A stretch of 38,757 nt of DNA from Pelomonas sp036404855 (GCF_036404855.1 NZ_DASWYS010000254.1:1-38757), one strand, 5' to 3'. Positions 1 through 8,696 are shown, counted from the first letter of the stretch. Translations and numbers: made by a program. Notes: generated by a model from the sequence alone, not told the origin.

Positions 1-871
1 TCAGGGCTTCTGCGCAGCGCAGCAGGCTTTGTGCCAGCGCCAGGCGCTGGCCCTGGGGCGTGGCCGCAGCGGCGTCGCAAGCCAGCTCGGCGAGCAGGTC
101 CAGGCGCCGCAGCGCCACGCGGTTGAGCAATTGCGGCCAGAGCAGCGCCTTGACCAAGGCGGCAAGAAGCCGCCACGCAGGGTCGCGCCGGCGCAGGTGG
201 GCCAGTTCGTGGCCCAGCACGGCGCGGGCCTCGTCATCGGGCAGCGCAAGGCACCACTCCGGCAGGCACAGCACGCGGCCCGGCGCCAGCAGCGGGCTGG
301 CCCAGCCGGGACGAGCCTGCCGCAACGCTGGCAGTGACAGGCCCATGTCGGCCGCTCGCTGCGCGGCGAGCCGGCGCCAGCGCGCATCGTCCAGGCCAGG
401 CAGCCGGCGCACGGCGCGGCGCAGCCAGATCCATTGCAGCGCCACCGCGGCCAGCAACAGCGCGGCGCCGGCCAGCCAGATCAACACGAAGCCGACTGCC
501 GTATCGTGCGCCTTGGGTGCCAGGCGGGTGGCCAGCGGCAGCGCGCCGAGCTGGGCCATGGGCGGCGCAGCCGGCAACGACACGTTGGCGGGAGCAGGGG
601 CGGGCCGAACGTCCGCCACGACTGGTGCGGGCTGGTAAACGCTGGTCGCAGCGGGAGCGACCTGGGCGGGCGGGTTGGGCACCGGAGGCAGCAGGAGCGG
701 CAGGCTGGCACTGACGAGCCCACCGAGCAGGGCCAGGCGCCACAAGCCTTCCTGTGTCGTGGTGGTCAGCTTCGCCAGCAGGCCCGCGCGCTCGGCCACC
801 CACAGGCCACCGATCAGCAGGCTGCTGTGCAGCAGGTAGCTGCACAGCCAGGTCAGCAGGGCATCGGTCAT
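1..871 (-). CDS. M56-family (BlaR1/MecR1-type) membrane metallopeptidase, C-terminus cut off by window edge
   Basis: The reading frame opens with ATG at 871, overlapping the blaI stop codon as ATGA, and stays open to base 1, giving 290 residues. Hydrophobic segments lie near residues 8-30, 38-56 and 138-160. A zinc-protease motif HELAH (H221, E222, H225) is followed by RRRD and, about 45 residues later, by ELACDAAA, the spacing typical of M56 peptidases. In BlaR1/MecR1 this domain is activated by a sensor domain and then inactivates BlaI/MecI. The part that would hold any sensor domain is outside the window, so the inducer is unknown. Coupling to blaI makes a sensor-repressor pair likely. No beta-lactamase gene is present here. 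Confidence 0.85.
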   Translation of the reverse strand, partial: MTDALLTWLCSYLLHSSLLIGGLWVAERAGLLAKLTTTTQEGLWRLALLGGLVSASLPLLLPPVPNPPAQVAPAATSVYQPAPVVADVRPAPAPANVSLPAAPPMAQLGALPLATRLAPKAHDTAVGFVLIWLAGAALLLAAVALQWIWLRRAVRRLPGLDDARWRRLAAQRAADMGLSLPALRQARPGWASPLLAPGRVLCLPEWCLALPDDEARAVLGHELAHLRRRDPAWRLLAALVKALLWPQLLNRVALRRLDLLAELACDAAAATPQGQRLALAQSLLRCAEAL

Positions 872-1266
872 CGTGTCTCTCCCTTGCGTTGCTTCAGCAG
901 CGCCTGCAGCTCGGCCAGTTCCTTGGCATCGACGCCGCGCGCCTCCAGCAGATGGCTGACCAGGGCGCTGGCCCGGCCGGCGAACAAGTTGTCCAGCAGG
1001 CTACCCAGCATGGAGCGCTGCACCTCGGCCTCGCTGACCTGCGGCGTGTAGAGCAGTGCCCGGCCCTCGCGCCGACTGGCAAGCAGGCCGCGCTTCTCCA
1101 GCCGCGTCAGCAGCGTAGCCACGGTGGTGTGCGCCAGGTCGCGCTCGCCGCGCAAGGCCTCGGCCACTTCGGCCGTGCTGGCCTCACCGCGTGCCCACAG
1201 CACGCGCATCAAGCTCAGTTGCAGATCGCTCAGCGAGACCTCGCCCGCGCCCGTTTCCTCGTCCAT
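868..1266 (-). CDS. blaI: BlaI/MecI/CopY-family transcriptional repressor
   Basis: This 132-residue protein is the normal length for the BlaI family. The winged-helix DNA-binding domain covers roughly residues 8-75, with the family hallmarks LMRVLWARG near the start, then HTTVATLLTRLEKRGLL. The rest forms the C-terminal dimerisation helices. Family members bind TACAnnTGTA-type dyads and repress their own operon until the partner M56 protease inactivates them. Two such dyads lie 10 bases upstream of this ATG, so autoregulation is well supported. The stop overlaps the start of the M56 gene (ATGA), indicating translational coupling. The actual target genes beyond this operon cannot be told from the window. 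Confidence 0.92.
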   Translation of the reverse strand: MDEETGAGEVSLSDLQLSLMRVLWARGEASTAEVAEALRGERDLAHTTVATLLTRLEKRGLLASRREGRALLYTPQVSEAEVQRSMLGSLLDNLFAGRASALVSHLLEARGVDAKELAELQALLKQRKGETR

Positions 1267-1275
1267 GGCGACTTT

Positions 1276-1301
1276 CTACAGTTGTCGTACTACAAATGTA
1301 G
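1276..1301 (-). promoter_or_regulatory. Tandem BlaI-type operators
   Basis: Bases 1290-1301 form a perfect dyad, CTACA-AA-TGTAG. Bases 1276-1287 form a second, imperfect copy, CTACA-GT-TGTCG. Their centres are 14 bases apart. Both match the TACAnnTGTA core known for BlaI/MecI operators and sit directly upstream of the blaI start. Confidence 0.75.
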
Positions 1302-1324
1302 AAGATTGCTGATAGGCGTGGCAA
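1295..1324 (-). promoter_or_regulatory. Predicted sigma-70 promoter of the blaI operon
   Basis: Read on the minus strand, TTGCCA (1324-1319) is followed after 18 bases by TACATT (1300-1295). The -10 element lies inside the perfect BlaI dyad, and the expected start point near 1288 falls at the edge of the second dyad. That is the layout expected for direct repression. Predicted from sequence only. Confidence 0.5.
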
Positions 1325-1392
1325 GTGCTTTTCGGCATGGGGGCAAAAAGCCCGACGGGGGTGACCACCGCATCGGAGCAGCTCCAAGAGAA

Positions 1393-1848
1393 TCAGCCGC
1401 CCGACGGGTTGCGCAAGCGCTGGCTGAACCACCACATGTGGCCGTCGGGATCGACGCATCCATAGGTGCGGTCAGTCCAATACTCCGCACCGTAATCGTT
1501 CTCCGTGAGCGCGTAGGTCACCTGGGCGCCGGCCGCGCGCGCCTGGCCGCAATGGGCATCGACGTCGTCGACGTAAAGGAACAGCGCTTGGGTGTTGGCG
1601 CCGCCCAGCAGCCTGGGCGAACGGCCCGTGACGCCGAAGCGGGCCTCACGCGCGGCCCCGCCCTCGGACACCATGACGATGGCCTCGCCATAGCGCAACT
1701 CACTGTGCATGACGCTGCCGTCGGGCGCGTCGACGACGATCTCGACCGTGAAGCCGAAGGCGCGCTGGTACCAGGCGATGGCCTCGCGCGCGTTCTCGCA
1801 ATACACGGCCGAGGACAGGCGCGGCCAGCCGGGTGGGGTGGGTTTCAT
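1393..1848 (-). CDS. VOC (glyoxalase/bleomycin-resistance) superfamily protein, PhnB-like
   Basis: This 151-residue protein starts at ATG 1848, preceded by AGGAG at good spacing. An upstream in-frame extension to 1950 exists but would overlap the divergent gene and lacks such a site. The sequence shows the two beta-alpha-beta-beta-beta halves of the fold: SAVYCENAREAIAWYQRAFG at the N-terminus, HSELRYGEAIVMVSE in the middle, and DPDGHMWWFSQ at the C-terminus, which supplies the usual late metal-site region. The family includes dioxygenases, isomerases and antibiotic-binding proteins, so no substrate can be assigned. It lies upstream of blaI on the same strand with a 126-base gap and probably has its own promoter. 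Confidence 0.8.
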   Translation of the reverse strand: MKPTPPGWPRLSSAVYCENAREAIAWYQRAFGFTVEIVVDAPDGSVMHSELRYGEAIVMVSEGGAAREARFGVTGRSPRLLGGANTQALFLYVDDVDAHCGQARAAGAQVTYALTENDYGAEYWTDRTYGCVDPDGHMWWFSQRLRNPSGG

Positions 1849-1912
1849 CGCAGTCTCCTGGGAGCCGGGGTGCGGTTCAATCCTCGCATCACGGCCACGC
1901 CACCGCCACACC

Positions 1913-2365
1913 ATGAAGATCGCTGCCTGCGTCCTCGCCGCGCTCTGCATCGGGTCCGCCCATGCTCAGGAAGCGCCTGCAGCGTATGACGCCGCCAAGG
2001 CTCAGGCCTGGGGCGCCAACGAGCAGGGCATGCGCCCCTATGTGTTTGTGCTGCTGAAGACCGGGCCGAAACGCGTGCCCGCAGGCCCCGAGCGCGACGA
2101 GATGTTCAAGGGTCATTTCGCGAACATCCAGCGCCTCGCCAAGGAAGGCCTGCTGGTATACGCCGGCCCGCTGGACGGCGTGGACGGCTGGCGCGGCCTC
2201 TTCATCTTCGCCACCGCCGACCTGGAAGTCGCACGCAAGGCCGTCGAGACTGACCCCGTCATCATCAACGGCGAGATGGTGGCGGAGTTGCACAAGCATT
2301 ACGGCTCGGCTGCACTGGTCGGCGTCAACGACCAGCACAACCGGCTGATCAAGCCCAAGCCCTGA
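1913..2365 (+). CDS. Secreted YCII-like domain protein
   Basis: This 150-residue protein begins MKIAACVLAALCIGSAHA, a signal peptide with likely cleavage after AHA-Q, so it is exported. The mature part reads as a YCII-related alpha/beta domain: a strand around RPYVFVLLKTGP, a helix around FKGHFANIQRLAKEG, then LLVYAGPLDG, and a C-terminal element DPVIINGEMVAELHKHYG. YCII proteins are small dimeric alpha/beta-barrel proteins of mostly unknown function. The start was chosen for the signal peptide, and longer in-frame extensions have no such start. It is divergent from the VOC gene, with 64 bases between the two starts. Function unknown. Confidence 0.75.
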   Translation: MKIAACVLAALCIGSAHAQEAPAAYDAAKAQAWGANEQGMRPYVFVLLKTGPKRVPAGPERDEMFKGHFANIQRLAKEGLLVYAGPLDGVDGWRGLFIFATADLEVARKAVETDPVIINGEMVAELHKHYGSAALVGVNDQHNRLIKPKP

Positions 2366-2624
2366 GGGGCATTGCGCACGCCTCTTCAGTCAGGAGAACA
2401 GCGGGCGACGCGCACGGACGTCGCCTCCGCAGGCGCCGGTGCCCGGGCGTTGCAGCTGCCAACGGACTGCGGACCATGGCCCGAGCATGGCGCAGGGATG
2501 GACCGGTGTCTGTTCTGTAGGGGCGCTCACGCACTGTCCTTGCGCTCGGCGACCTGCCCAGGCGCGCGCGGGGGTGAGCTCAGGGCTCGCTGGCTGATTG
2601 TCGGCGCCCGGCAATGGCGGGGGC

Positions 2625-3842
2625 TCAGCCCTTTTTCAGCACCTTGGGTACCGGATTCGGCCTCAGCCTGTACGCATCCGGCATGCCCGAGCCCAGCAGC
2701 GGACGCAGATAAAGGCGAAATGCGTCTGTCACGTCAGTGCCGGCGCCGTTGATGAAGTGGTCTTCCATCGTTCGCGTCTTGCCGGCCACGGCCGCCAGCG
2801 GCAACAGTTCGTAGTCCACCGAGTAGTAGCCCACGCGCTTGATGGCGACCGAGCCGTCACGATCGCCGTGGAAGGCGTACTGCACGGCCTTCTCGCCGAC
2901 CTCGCGGGCCTCGCGTGCATCGACGTCGCTGACACAGCCTAGGAAGCTGCGTTGCAGGTAGCCGAACGTGTCGCCTCGCACGCGCTTGATGCCCAGCTTG
3001 GCCTTGATCTCCTCGCACAGCAGGTCGGCCAACGCGCCGGTACCGCTGAGCTGCACGTTGCCGTGGGCGTCGCGCTCTAGGTCGCCGGCCAGCTTGGACA
3101 GCATGGGCGCGCCGGACGCATCGTGGATGCCTTCGCTGACGGCGATGACGCAGCGGCCATAGCGCTGGTGCGTGGCCTTCACGTCGAGCAGAAACTGCTC
3201 GGTGTCGAAGCTGCGCTCGGGGAGATAGATGAGGTGGGGGCCGTCATCGTCGAATTTCTTGCCCAGGGCCGACGCGGCGGTCAGGAAGCCGGCGTGGCGC
3301 CCCATGACGACACCGACGTAGACGCCAGGCAGCGCCGCGTTGTCGAGATTGGCGCCGGCAAAGGCCTGGGCCACGAAACGCGCGGCGGACGCATAGCCGG
3401 GCGTGTGGTCGTTGCCGACGAGGTCGTTGTCGATGGTCTTCGGGATGTGGATGCAGCGCAGCGGGTAGTTCGCCGCGGCGGCCTCCTCGGACACGATGCG
3501 CACGGTGTCCGATGAATCGTTGCCACCGATGTAGAAGAAGTGGCTGATGCCATGGGCCTGCAGCACCGTGAAGATCTCGTGGCAGTAAGCGGCATCAGGC
3601 TTGTCGCGCGTGGAGCCCAGCGCCGAGGCGGGGGTGCCGGCCACCAGTTCCAAGTTGTGGCTGGTCTCCTGCGTCAGGTCGACGAAGTCCTCGTTGACGA
3701 TGCCGCGCACGCCGTGGCGGGCGCCGTAGACCAGGCCCACGCCGCGCTGGCGCCGCGCCTCCAGCACGACGCCGACCAGGCTCTGGTTGATGACGGCGGT
3801 GGGGCCGCCCCCCTGGGCGACGAGGATCTTCGCAAGACTCAT
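2625..3842 (-). CDS. pfp: 6-phosphofructokinase, PPi-dependent type (diphosphate--fructose-6-phosphate 1-phosphotransferase)
   Basis: This 405-residue protein interconverts fructose 6-phosphate and fructose 1,6-bisphosphate. The N-terminal GGGPTAVINQ is the phosphate-donor loop. GGNDS (106-110) and PKTIDND (134-140) correspond to GGDGS and PGTIDND of ATP enzymes. Asp at the position of E. coli Gly104 and Lys at the position of Gly124 are the established markers of PPi use. MGRHAGFLTAASALG is the fructose-phosphate/hinge region. The residue before the key Asp is Asn rather than the usual Asp, which is uncommon. A good ribosome site, CAGGAG, precedes ATG 3842. PPi dependence makes the step reversible and is frequent in betaproteobacteria that lack ATP-PFK. 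It appears monocistronic. Confidence 0.88.
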   Translation of the reverse strand: MSLAKILVAQGGGPTAVINQSLVGVVLEARRQRGVGLVYGARHGVRGIVNEDFVDLTQETSHNLELVAGTPASALGSTRDKPDAAYCHEIFTVLQAHGISHFFYIGGNDSSDTVRIVSEEAAAANYPLRCIHIPKTIDNDLVGNDHTPGYASAARFVAQAFAGANLDNAALPGVYVGVVMGRHAGFLTAASALGKKFDDDGPHLIYLPERSFDTEQFLLDVKATHQRYGRCVIAVSEGIHDASGAPMLSKLAGDLERDAHGNVQLSGTGALADLLCEEIKAKLGIKRVRGDTFGYLQRSFLGCVSDVDAREAREVGEKAVQYAFHGDRDGSVAIKRVGYYSVDYELLPLAAVAGKTRTMEDHFINGAGTDVTDAFRLYLRPLLGSGMPDAYRLRPNPVPKVLKKG

Positions 3843-4035
3843 GGGCGCTCCTGACTGTCGTCAATCGACGGCGCGGAGTTTAGGTGCGTCGCGCCATTCC
3901 GGGATGGGTGTCGGGACGCTTCAAAGCCGGTCCGCCTGGCGATGCGCTCGCGGCTCGACGCAGCGGCCACCCCCGCCTCCCAGCGGCCCCTCCAGGCGCG
4001 CCCACGTTCAGCGCGACGCGACTGCCCGAGGGGCC

Positions 4036-6249
4036 CTATTTCTGCATCCAGGTCTCGAGCTGGTCGGCCGGCATGGGTTTGGCGAACAGCCAGCCCTGGC
4101 CTTCGTGGCAGCCCAGGCCAATGAGGTATTGGCGCTGCTCCTCGGTCTCGATACCTTCTGCAATGACCGTGAGGCCCAGGCCGCGCCCGAGATTGACGAC
4201 CATCTGTGCGATCGTCGAGCCAGCGCTGGACGACTGTGCTTCCTGCACGAAGGCGCGATCAATCTTGAGGCGATCCACCTGAAGCTGACGCAGTTGGCTC
4301 AGGCTCGAAAAGCCGGTGCCAAAGTCGTCGATGGCGACGCTGAATCCCAGGCGTTTGATGTCGGCCAGCACGCGCAGCACGAGCTCGGCGTCCTCCATGG
4401 CCATGGATTCGGTGATCTCGAGCTCGATGCTCTGGCCGTCGACGCCACCGTCGTGCAGCGATCGGGCCAGCATGTCGATGAAGCCGGGGTGGCGGAACTG
4501 CGCCATGGACACGTTCACGGCCATGCGGAAGTCGGCATGGCCCTGCGTCTGCAGCTTGCGCAGTTGGGCGCAGGCGGTTCGCATGACGAACTCCCCGATG
4601 GGGATGATGAGCCCGCTCTGCTCGGCCAGCGGGATGAACTGGTCAGGCGCGATGAAGCGGCCGTCCGCCGTGCGCCAGCGAAGCAAAGCCTCGGCGCCGA
4701 TGACGCGGCCACTGTCGAGGTCGACCTGGGGCTGGTAGACGACGAAGAGCTGGCTCTCCTCGAAACCGGTGCGCAGGCCCTTGAGCAGCTTGAAGCGCTC
4801 ACGCGCGTCGCTGCCCATGGCGGCAGAAAAGTACTGCGACGACCCGCGCTGCTGCTGCTTCGCGCGCTTTAGCGCGATCTGGGCATCGAGCAGCAGTTCG
4901 GAGCCGACCGCCGTGGATTCGCCCAGACGGACGAGCCCCGTGGTGGCAGAGAGCTGCAGCTTCTCGCCGGCGACGACGAAGGGTTCGGCGAAGACGCCGT
5001 CGACGGTCTCCGGGCAGACCTTGCCATGCTCGCCGAGCACACCGAAGGTGTCGGAGCCGACGCGGGCCATCGCGGTGTTCAGTCCCAGCATCTCGGCGAG
5101 GCGGTGGGTGACGGCCTGCAGCACCTGATCTCCGAAGTGGTGGCCGAAGGCGTCGTTGATGTCGGAGAAATCGTCGATGTCGATCAGCGCGAGCGTGACG
5201 CCGGTCGGGTCTTTCAGGTTCTTGTCGAGCAGCTCGACGAAGCGGTTGCGGTTGGGCAGGCGCAGCAACGGGTCGTTGTAGGCCTGATCCAGCAGTTGGC
5301 TGTACAGCACGACGTTCTCGAAGCCGACGGCGATGTTGGAGCAGAAGGCGCGCAGCAACTGCTGATCCAACTCGTCGAGTTCGCGGCCGACATCCACCAG
5401 CGCGGCCATCGCACGGCCCCGGCCCATGCCGAAGTAGAGGCAGGTGCCGTCGTCGTAGAGGTTCTTCTGTTCGCGCAGGCAGCGCTCCAGACGCTCACGC
5501 ACCGCGGCGATCTTCACCTGGGCCAGCGGGCGGTCGATGAGACCGCTGTACTGGCCGGCAGCAGCGACGATGCGGACCTCTTCGCCCGTCTCGCCGTTGA
5601 CCTGGGCACATACCAGCCCCTCGGGCAGGATGCCCAGCAGCGCGCACAACTGCGTGACGACGCCTTCGGCGAAGCGGCTCAGGCCGCGCATGCGAGAAAG
5701 CGACGTGCTGCTCTCGACGATCATCTCCAGACCGCGACGGTTGGCCTCCAACGCGCAGATCTGGCGATAGGAGCGCACGGCGGCCGTCAGCACCGTGTAC
5801 AGGCGAGTGCGGGTCAGCTCCGACTTGGTTTTGTAGTCGTTGATGTCATACGCTTGCACGGTCTCGATCTCAGGCGCATAGCCGGGCTGGCCGGTGCGCA
5901 GCACGATGCGCACCGCGTTCAGGCCCAGCTCGTCGCGGATGTGCCGCACCAGTTGCAGGCCTGCGTCCTCGCTCTCCATGACGACGTCCAGCAGCACGAC
6001 CGCAAGATCGTCCTCGCTGGCGAGCAGCTGTCGGGCCTGGGCGGCGGAACTGGCGTGCAGGAAGACGAGCGGCTGGCCTTCGACGGTCAGGCCCTGCATG
6101 GCCAGTTCCGTGGCCTTGTGGACGTCGCCGTCGTCGTCGACGATGAGGATGCGCCAGGGCCGATCGTTGTGTCGGTGGTCACCGTCGGCGTGCTCGGGCT
6201 CGTCGAGCAGTTCGAGCAGATCGTCGTCAGCGGCGGGTGCTTCTTGCAT
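4036..6249 (-). CDS. Response regulator with DUF3369, degenerate GGDEF and intact EAL domain (c-di-GMP phosphodiesterase)
   Basis: This protein has 737 residues. REC domain: about 33-155, with acidic cluster VDDD (37-40) and phospho-acceptor D88. DUF3369: about 160-320, a linker seen in REC-linked phosphodiesterases. GGDEF domain: about 325-475, where the signature reads GSDTF (398-402), so cyclase activity is unlikely. EAL domain: about 490-737, with EALLRW (E520), NVSMAQF, EITES, DDFGTG, DRLKIDRAF and AEGIE all kept, so c-di-GMP hydrolysis is expected. The start at 6249 is chosen because GGAG lies about 12 bases upstream; the longer frame to 6435 would run into the ygiQ 3' end. No histidine kinase is adjacent, so the input partner is unknown. 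Confidence 0.9.
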   Translation of the reverse strand: MQEAPAADDDLLELLDEPEHADGDHRHNDRPWRILIVDDDGDVHKATELAMQGLTVEGQPLVFLHASSAAQARQLLASEDDLAVVLLDVVMESEDAGLQLVRHIRDELGLNAVRIVLRTGQPGYAPEIETVQAYDINDYKTKSELTRTRLYTVLTAAVRSYRQICALEANRRGLEMIVESSTSLSRMRGLSRFAEGVVTQLCALLGILPEGLVCAQVNGETGEEVRIVAAAGQYSGLIDRPLAQVKIAAVRERLERCLREQKNLYDDGTCLYFGMGRGRAMAALVDVGRELDELDQQLLRAFCSNIAVGFENVVLYSQLLDQAYNDPLLRLPNRNRFVELLDKNLKDPTGVTLALIDIDDFSDINDAFGHHFGDQVLQAVTHRLAEMLGLNTAMARVGSDTFGVLGEHGKVCPETVDGVFAEPFVVAGEKLQLSATTGLVRLGESTAVGSELLLDAQIALKRAKQQQRGSSQYFSAAMGSDARERFKLLKGLRTGFEESQLFVVYQPQVDLDSGRVIGAEALLRWRTADGRFIAPDQFIPLAEQSGLIIPIGEFVMRTACAQLRKLQTQGHADFRMAVNVSMAQFRHPGFIDMLARSLHDGGVDGQSIELEITESMAMEDAELVLRVLADIKRLGFSVAIDDFGTGFSSLSQLRQLQVDRLKIDRAFVQEAQSSSAGSTIAQMVVNLGRGLGLTVIAEGIETEEQRQYLIGLGCHEGQGWLFAKPMPADQLETWMQK

Positions 6250-6376
6250 GGGGGAGAGGGCTCCGGGCACGGGGGCAACCGCTGCTGCGGCTACCTCGTC
6301 GGTCGAGAGCCGCAAGCGTAGTGCATCCGCACAGGGATCGTCACAAAAAGCGCGGGCAAATGTCCCGCAGACCGCA

Positions 6377-8635
6377 TCAACGCTTACCGGGTTTGCCCGG
6401 ACGCGCGCCGCTTGCACGCGCCGCGCCGGTAGCACGCGGTGGCAGCCCGGTGTGCTGCGTCAAGATCTGCCCCTTGCGCGCCGTCGGCTTGGCCCCTGTC
6501 GAGTTTTTGCGCCGCGCACTGTCGTAGCTGCCGTCGGTCATGGGCTGGTAACTCGGGATCAGGTGGTGCTTGCCGTTGCCGATCAGGTCGGCCCGGCCCA
6601 TGGCCTTCAACGCCTCGCGCAGCAGCGGCCAGTTGTTGGCGTCGTGGTAGCGCAGGAAGGCCTTGTGCAGCCGCCGGCGGCGCTCGCCGCGCACGATGTC
6701 GACCCTCTCGCTCCGGGTCTCGTCGCGGCTGATGCCCTTGAGCGGGTTCATCCCCGAGTGGTACATGGCCGTCGCCGTCGCCATGGGGCTGGGGTAGAAG
6801 GTCTGCACCTGGTCAGCGCGGAAGCCGTTGCGCTTGAGCCAGACGGCGAGGTTCATCATGTCCTCGTCGCTGGTGCCCGGATGGGCGGCGATGAAGTACG
6901 GGATCAGGTACTGCTTCTTGCCCGCCGCCGCGCTGGCCGCCTCGAACATCTGCTTGAAGCGGTCGTAGGTCCCGATGCCCGGCTTCATCATCTTGGACAG
7001 CGGCCCGGTCTCGGTGTGCTCCGGCGCGATCTTCAGGTAGCCGCCCACGTGGTGAGTCACCAGTTCCTTCACGTATTCGGGCGACTGAACTGCCAGGTCG
7101 TAGCGCAGGCCGGAGCCGATCAGGATCTTCTTGACGCCCGGCAGCGCACGCGCACGGCGGTACATCTTGATCAGCGGATCGTGGCTGGTATTCAGGTTCT
7201 GGCAGATGCCCGGGTAGACACAGCTGGGCTTGCGGCAGGCGGCCTCGATCTCGGGACTCTTGCAGCCGATGCGGTACATGTTCGCCGTGGGGCCGCCCAG
7301 ATCCGACACGATGCCGGTGAAGCCCCTGACCTTGTCGCGCATCTCCTCGATCTCGCGGATCACAGAGTCTTCCGAGCGGCTCTGGATAATGCGGCCCTCG
7401 TGCTCGGTGATGGAGCAGAAGGTGCAGCCGCCGAAGCAGCCGCGCATGATGTTCACGCTGAAGCGGATCATCTCCCAGGCCGGAATCTTGGTCCCGCCGT
7501 CGTGGCTGCCTGCCTCGTCCGCATAGCTCGGGTGCGGGCTGCGTGCGTAGGGCAGGTCAAAGACGTGGTCCATCTCCGGCGTCGTCAGCGGGATGGGCGG
7601 CGGGTTGATCCAGAGGTCACGCGCAACGCCGTTGAAGTCGTAACGCTGCACCAGCGCCCGTGCATTGCCGGGGTTGGTCTCCAGGTGCAGCACGCGGTTG
7701 GCGTGTGCGTACAGCACCGGGTCGCTCTTGACCTGCTCGTAGGCCGGCAGGCGCACCACCGTGTGGTCGCGCGGCGGCATGGTGATGCGGCCGGTCTTGT
7801 GCAGGGTGATGGGCTTGGCGCCATCGTCGTTGGACGCGCAGGCCTTGCTGTCGTCAATGATCTGGTAGGGGCTGATGAGCTCGTCGATGCGGCCCGGGCG
7901 GTCCACCTCGGTCGAGTCCAGCTCGAACCAGCCGTCGGCCGTCGGGTCGTCCGTCCGGCGCATGAAGGCGGTGCCGCGCACATCGGTGAGGGCCTCGATG
8001 GGCTCGCGGCGCGCCAGACGGTGGGCAATCTCGACGATCGCGCGCTCGGCGTTGCCATAGACCAGCAGGTCGGCCTTGGCATCCACGAGGATGGAGCGGC
8101 GCACCTTGTCCTGCCAGTAGTCGTAGTGTGCGATGCGGCGCAGCGACGCCTCGATGCCGCCGATGACGACCGGCACGTCCTTGAAGGCCTCCTGGCAGCG
8201 TTGCGTGTACACGAGCGTGGCGCGGTCTGGGCGCTTGCCGCCCTCGCCACCCGGCGTGTAGGCGTCGTCGCTGCGAATCTTCCGATCAGCCGTGTAGCGG
8301 TTGATCATGGAATCCATGTTGCCGGCCGCGACGCCGAAAAACAGGTTGGGCTTGCCCAGCGCTTTGAAGGCGTCGGCACTGTTCCAGTCCGGCTGCGCAA
8401 TGATGCCGACGCGAAAGCCCTGGGCCTCCAGCGTGCGGCCGATGACCGCCATGCCGAAGCTGGGGTGGTCGACGTAGGCGTCGCCGGTGACGATGATGAC
8501 GTCGCAGCTGTCCCAGCCGAGTTGCTCCATCTCCTGCCGACTCATGGGCAGGAAGGGCGCAGGGCCGAAACGCTTGGCCCAGAAGGGGCGGTAAGCGGTC
8601 AAGGCCTTTGGGGCGGCGATGGGCAGTGCGGACAT
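6377..8635 (-). CDS. ygiQ: YgiQ family radical SAM protein
   Basis: This 752-residue protein matches the long YgiQ/UPF0313 architecture. An N-terminal segment contains WDSCDVIIVTGDAYVDHPSFG. A middle segment contains VVIGGIEASLRRIAHYDYW. The radical SAM core contains RGCFGGCTFC, whose cysteines C400, C404 and C407 (CX3CX2C) hold the 4Fe-4S cluster. The C-terminal part contains MNPLKGISRDE. The biochemical reaction of the family is not established. The start MSALPIAAPK at 8635 is preferred over an in-frame upstream ATG at 8674, because 8674 falls inside the terminator hairpin of the upstream cold-shock gene. The basic C-terminal tail is typical of the family. Confidence 0.9.
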   Translation of the reverse strand: MSALPIAAPKALTAYRPFWAKRFGPAPFLPMSRQEMEQLGWDSCDVIIVTGDAYVDHPSFGMAVIGRTLEAQGFRVGIIAQPDWNSADAFKALGKPNLFFGVAAGNMDSMINRYTADRKIRSDDAYTPGGEGGKRPDRATLVYTQRCQEAFKDVPVVIGGIEASLRRIAHYDYWQDKVRRSILVDAKADLLVYGNAERAIVEIAHRLARREPIEALTDVRGTAFMRRTDDPTADGWFELDSTEVDRPGRIDELISPYQIIDDSKACASNDDGAKPITLHKTGRITMPPRDHTVVRLPAYEQVKSDPVLYAHANRVLHLETNPGNARALVQRYDFNGVARDLWINPPPIPLTTPEMDHVFDLPYARSPHPSYADEAGSHDGGTKIPAWEMIRFSVNIMRGCFGGCTFCSITEHEGRIIQSRSEDSVIREIEEMRDKVRGFTGIVSDLGGPTANMYRIGCKSPEIEAACRKPSCVYPGICQNLNTSHDPLIKMYRRARALPGVKKILIGSGLRYDLAVQSPEYVKELVTHHVGGYLKIAPEHTETGPLSKMMKPGIGTYDRFKQMFEAASAAAGKKQYLIPYFIAAHPGTSDEDMMNLAVWLKRNGFRADQVQTFYPSPMATATAMYHSGMNPLKGISRDETRSERVDIVRGERRRRLHKAFLRYHDANNWPLLREALKAMGRADLIGNGKHHLIPSYQPMTDGSYDSARRKNSTGAKPTARKGQILTQHTGLPPRATGAARASGARPGKPGKR

Positions 8636-8673
8636 AGGACGTCGATTGTCGTTGGACCGGCCCAGAAAGCACA

Positions 8674-8696
8674 AAGCCCGCGCTGAGCGCGGGCTT
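8674..8696 (-). terminator. Intrinsic terminator of the cold-shock gene
   Basis: A perfect 10-base stem AAGCCCGCGC / GCGCGGGCTT has a 3-base loop (8684-8686). On the minus strand it is followed by a T-rich stretch. It sits 24 bases past the csp stop codon and before the ygiQ start. Confidence 0.8.

Noticed and set aside
2366..2624. Possible small gene or RNA in the 259-base gap after the YCII-like gene
   Set aside because: Short open frames on both strands lack a plausible start context or recognisable pattern, and I see no clear terminator or conserved RNA structure.
3843..4035. Possible coding or regulatory content between the phosphofructokinase and GGDEF-EAL genes
   Set aside because: Only the ribosome site of the phosphofructokinase gene is clear; nothing else can be supported.
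8636..8674. Upstream ATG at 8674 as the ygiQ start
   Set aside because: It lies within the terminator hairpin of the upstream cold-shock gene and the added residues are not family-like.
5894..8686. Very long plus-strand open frame opposite ygiQ and the GGDEF-EAL gene
   Set aside because: It mirrors the third-codon GC bias of the real minus-strand genes and its translation shows no domain pattern; ygiQ motifs including the radical SAM cysteines are on the other strand.
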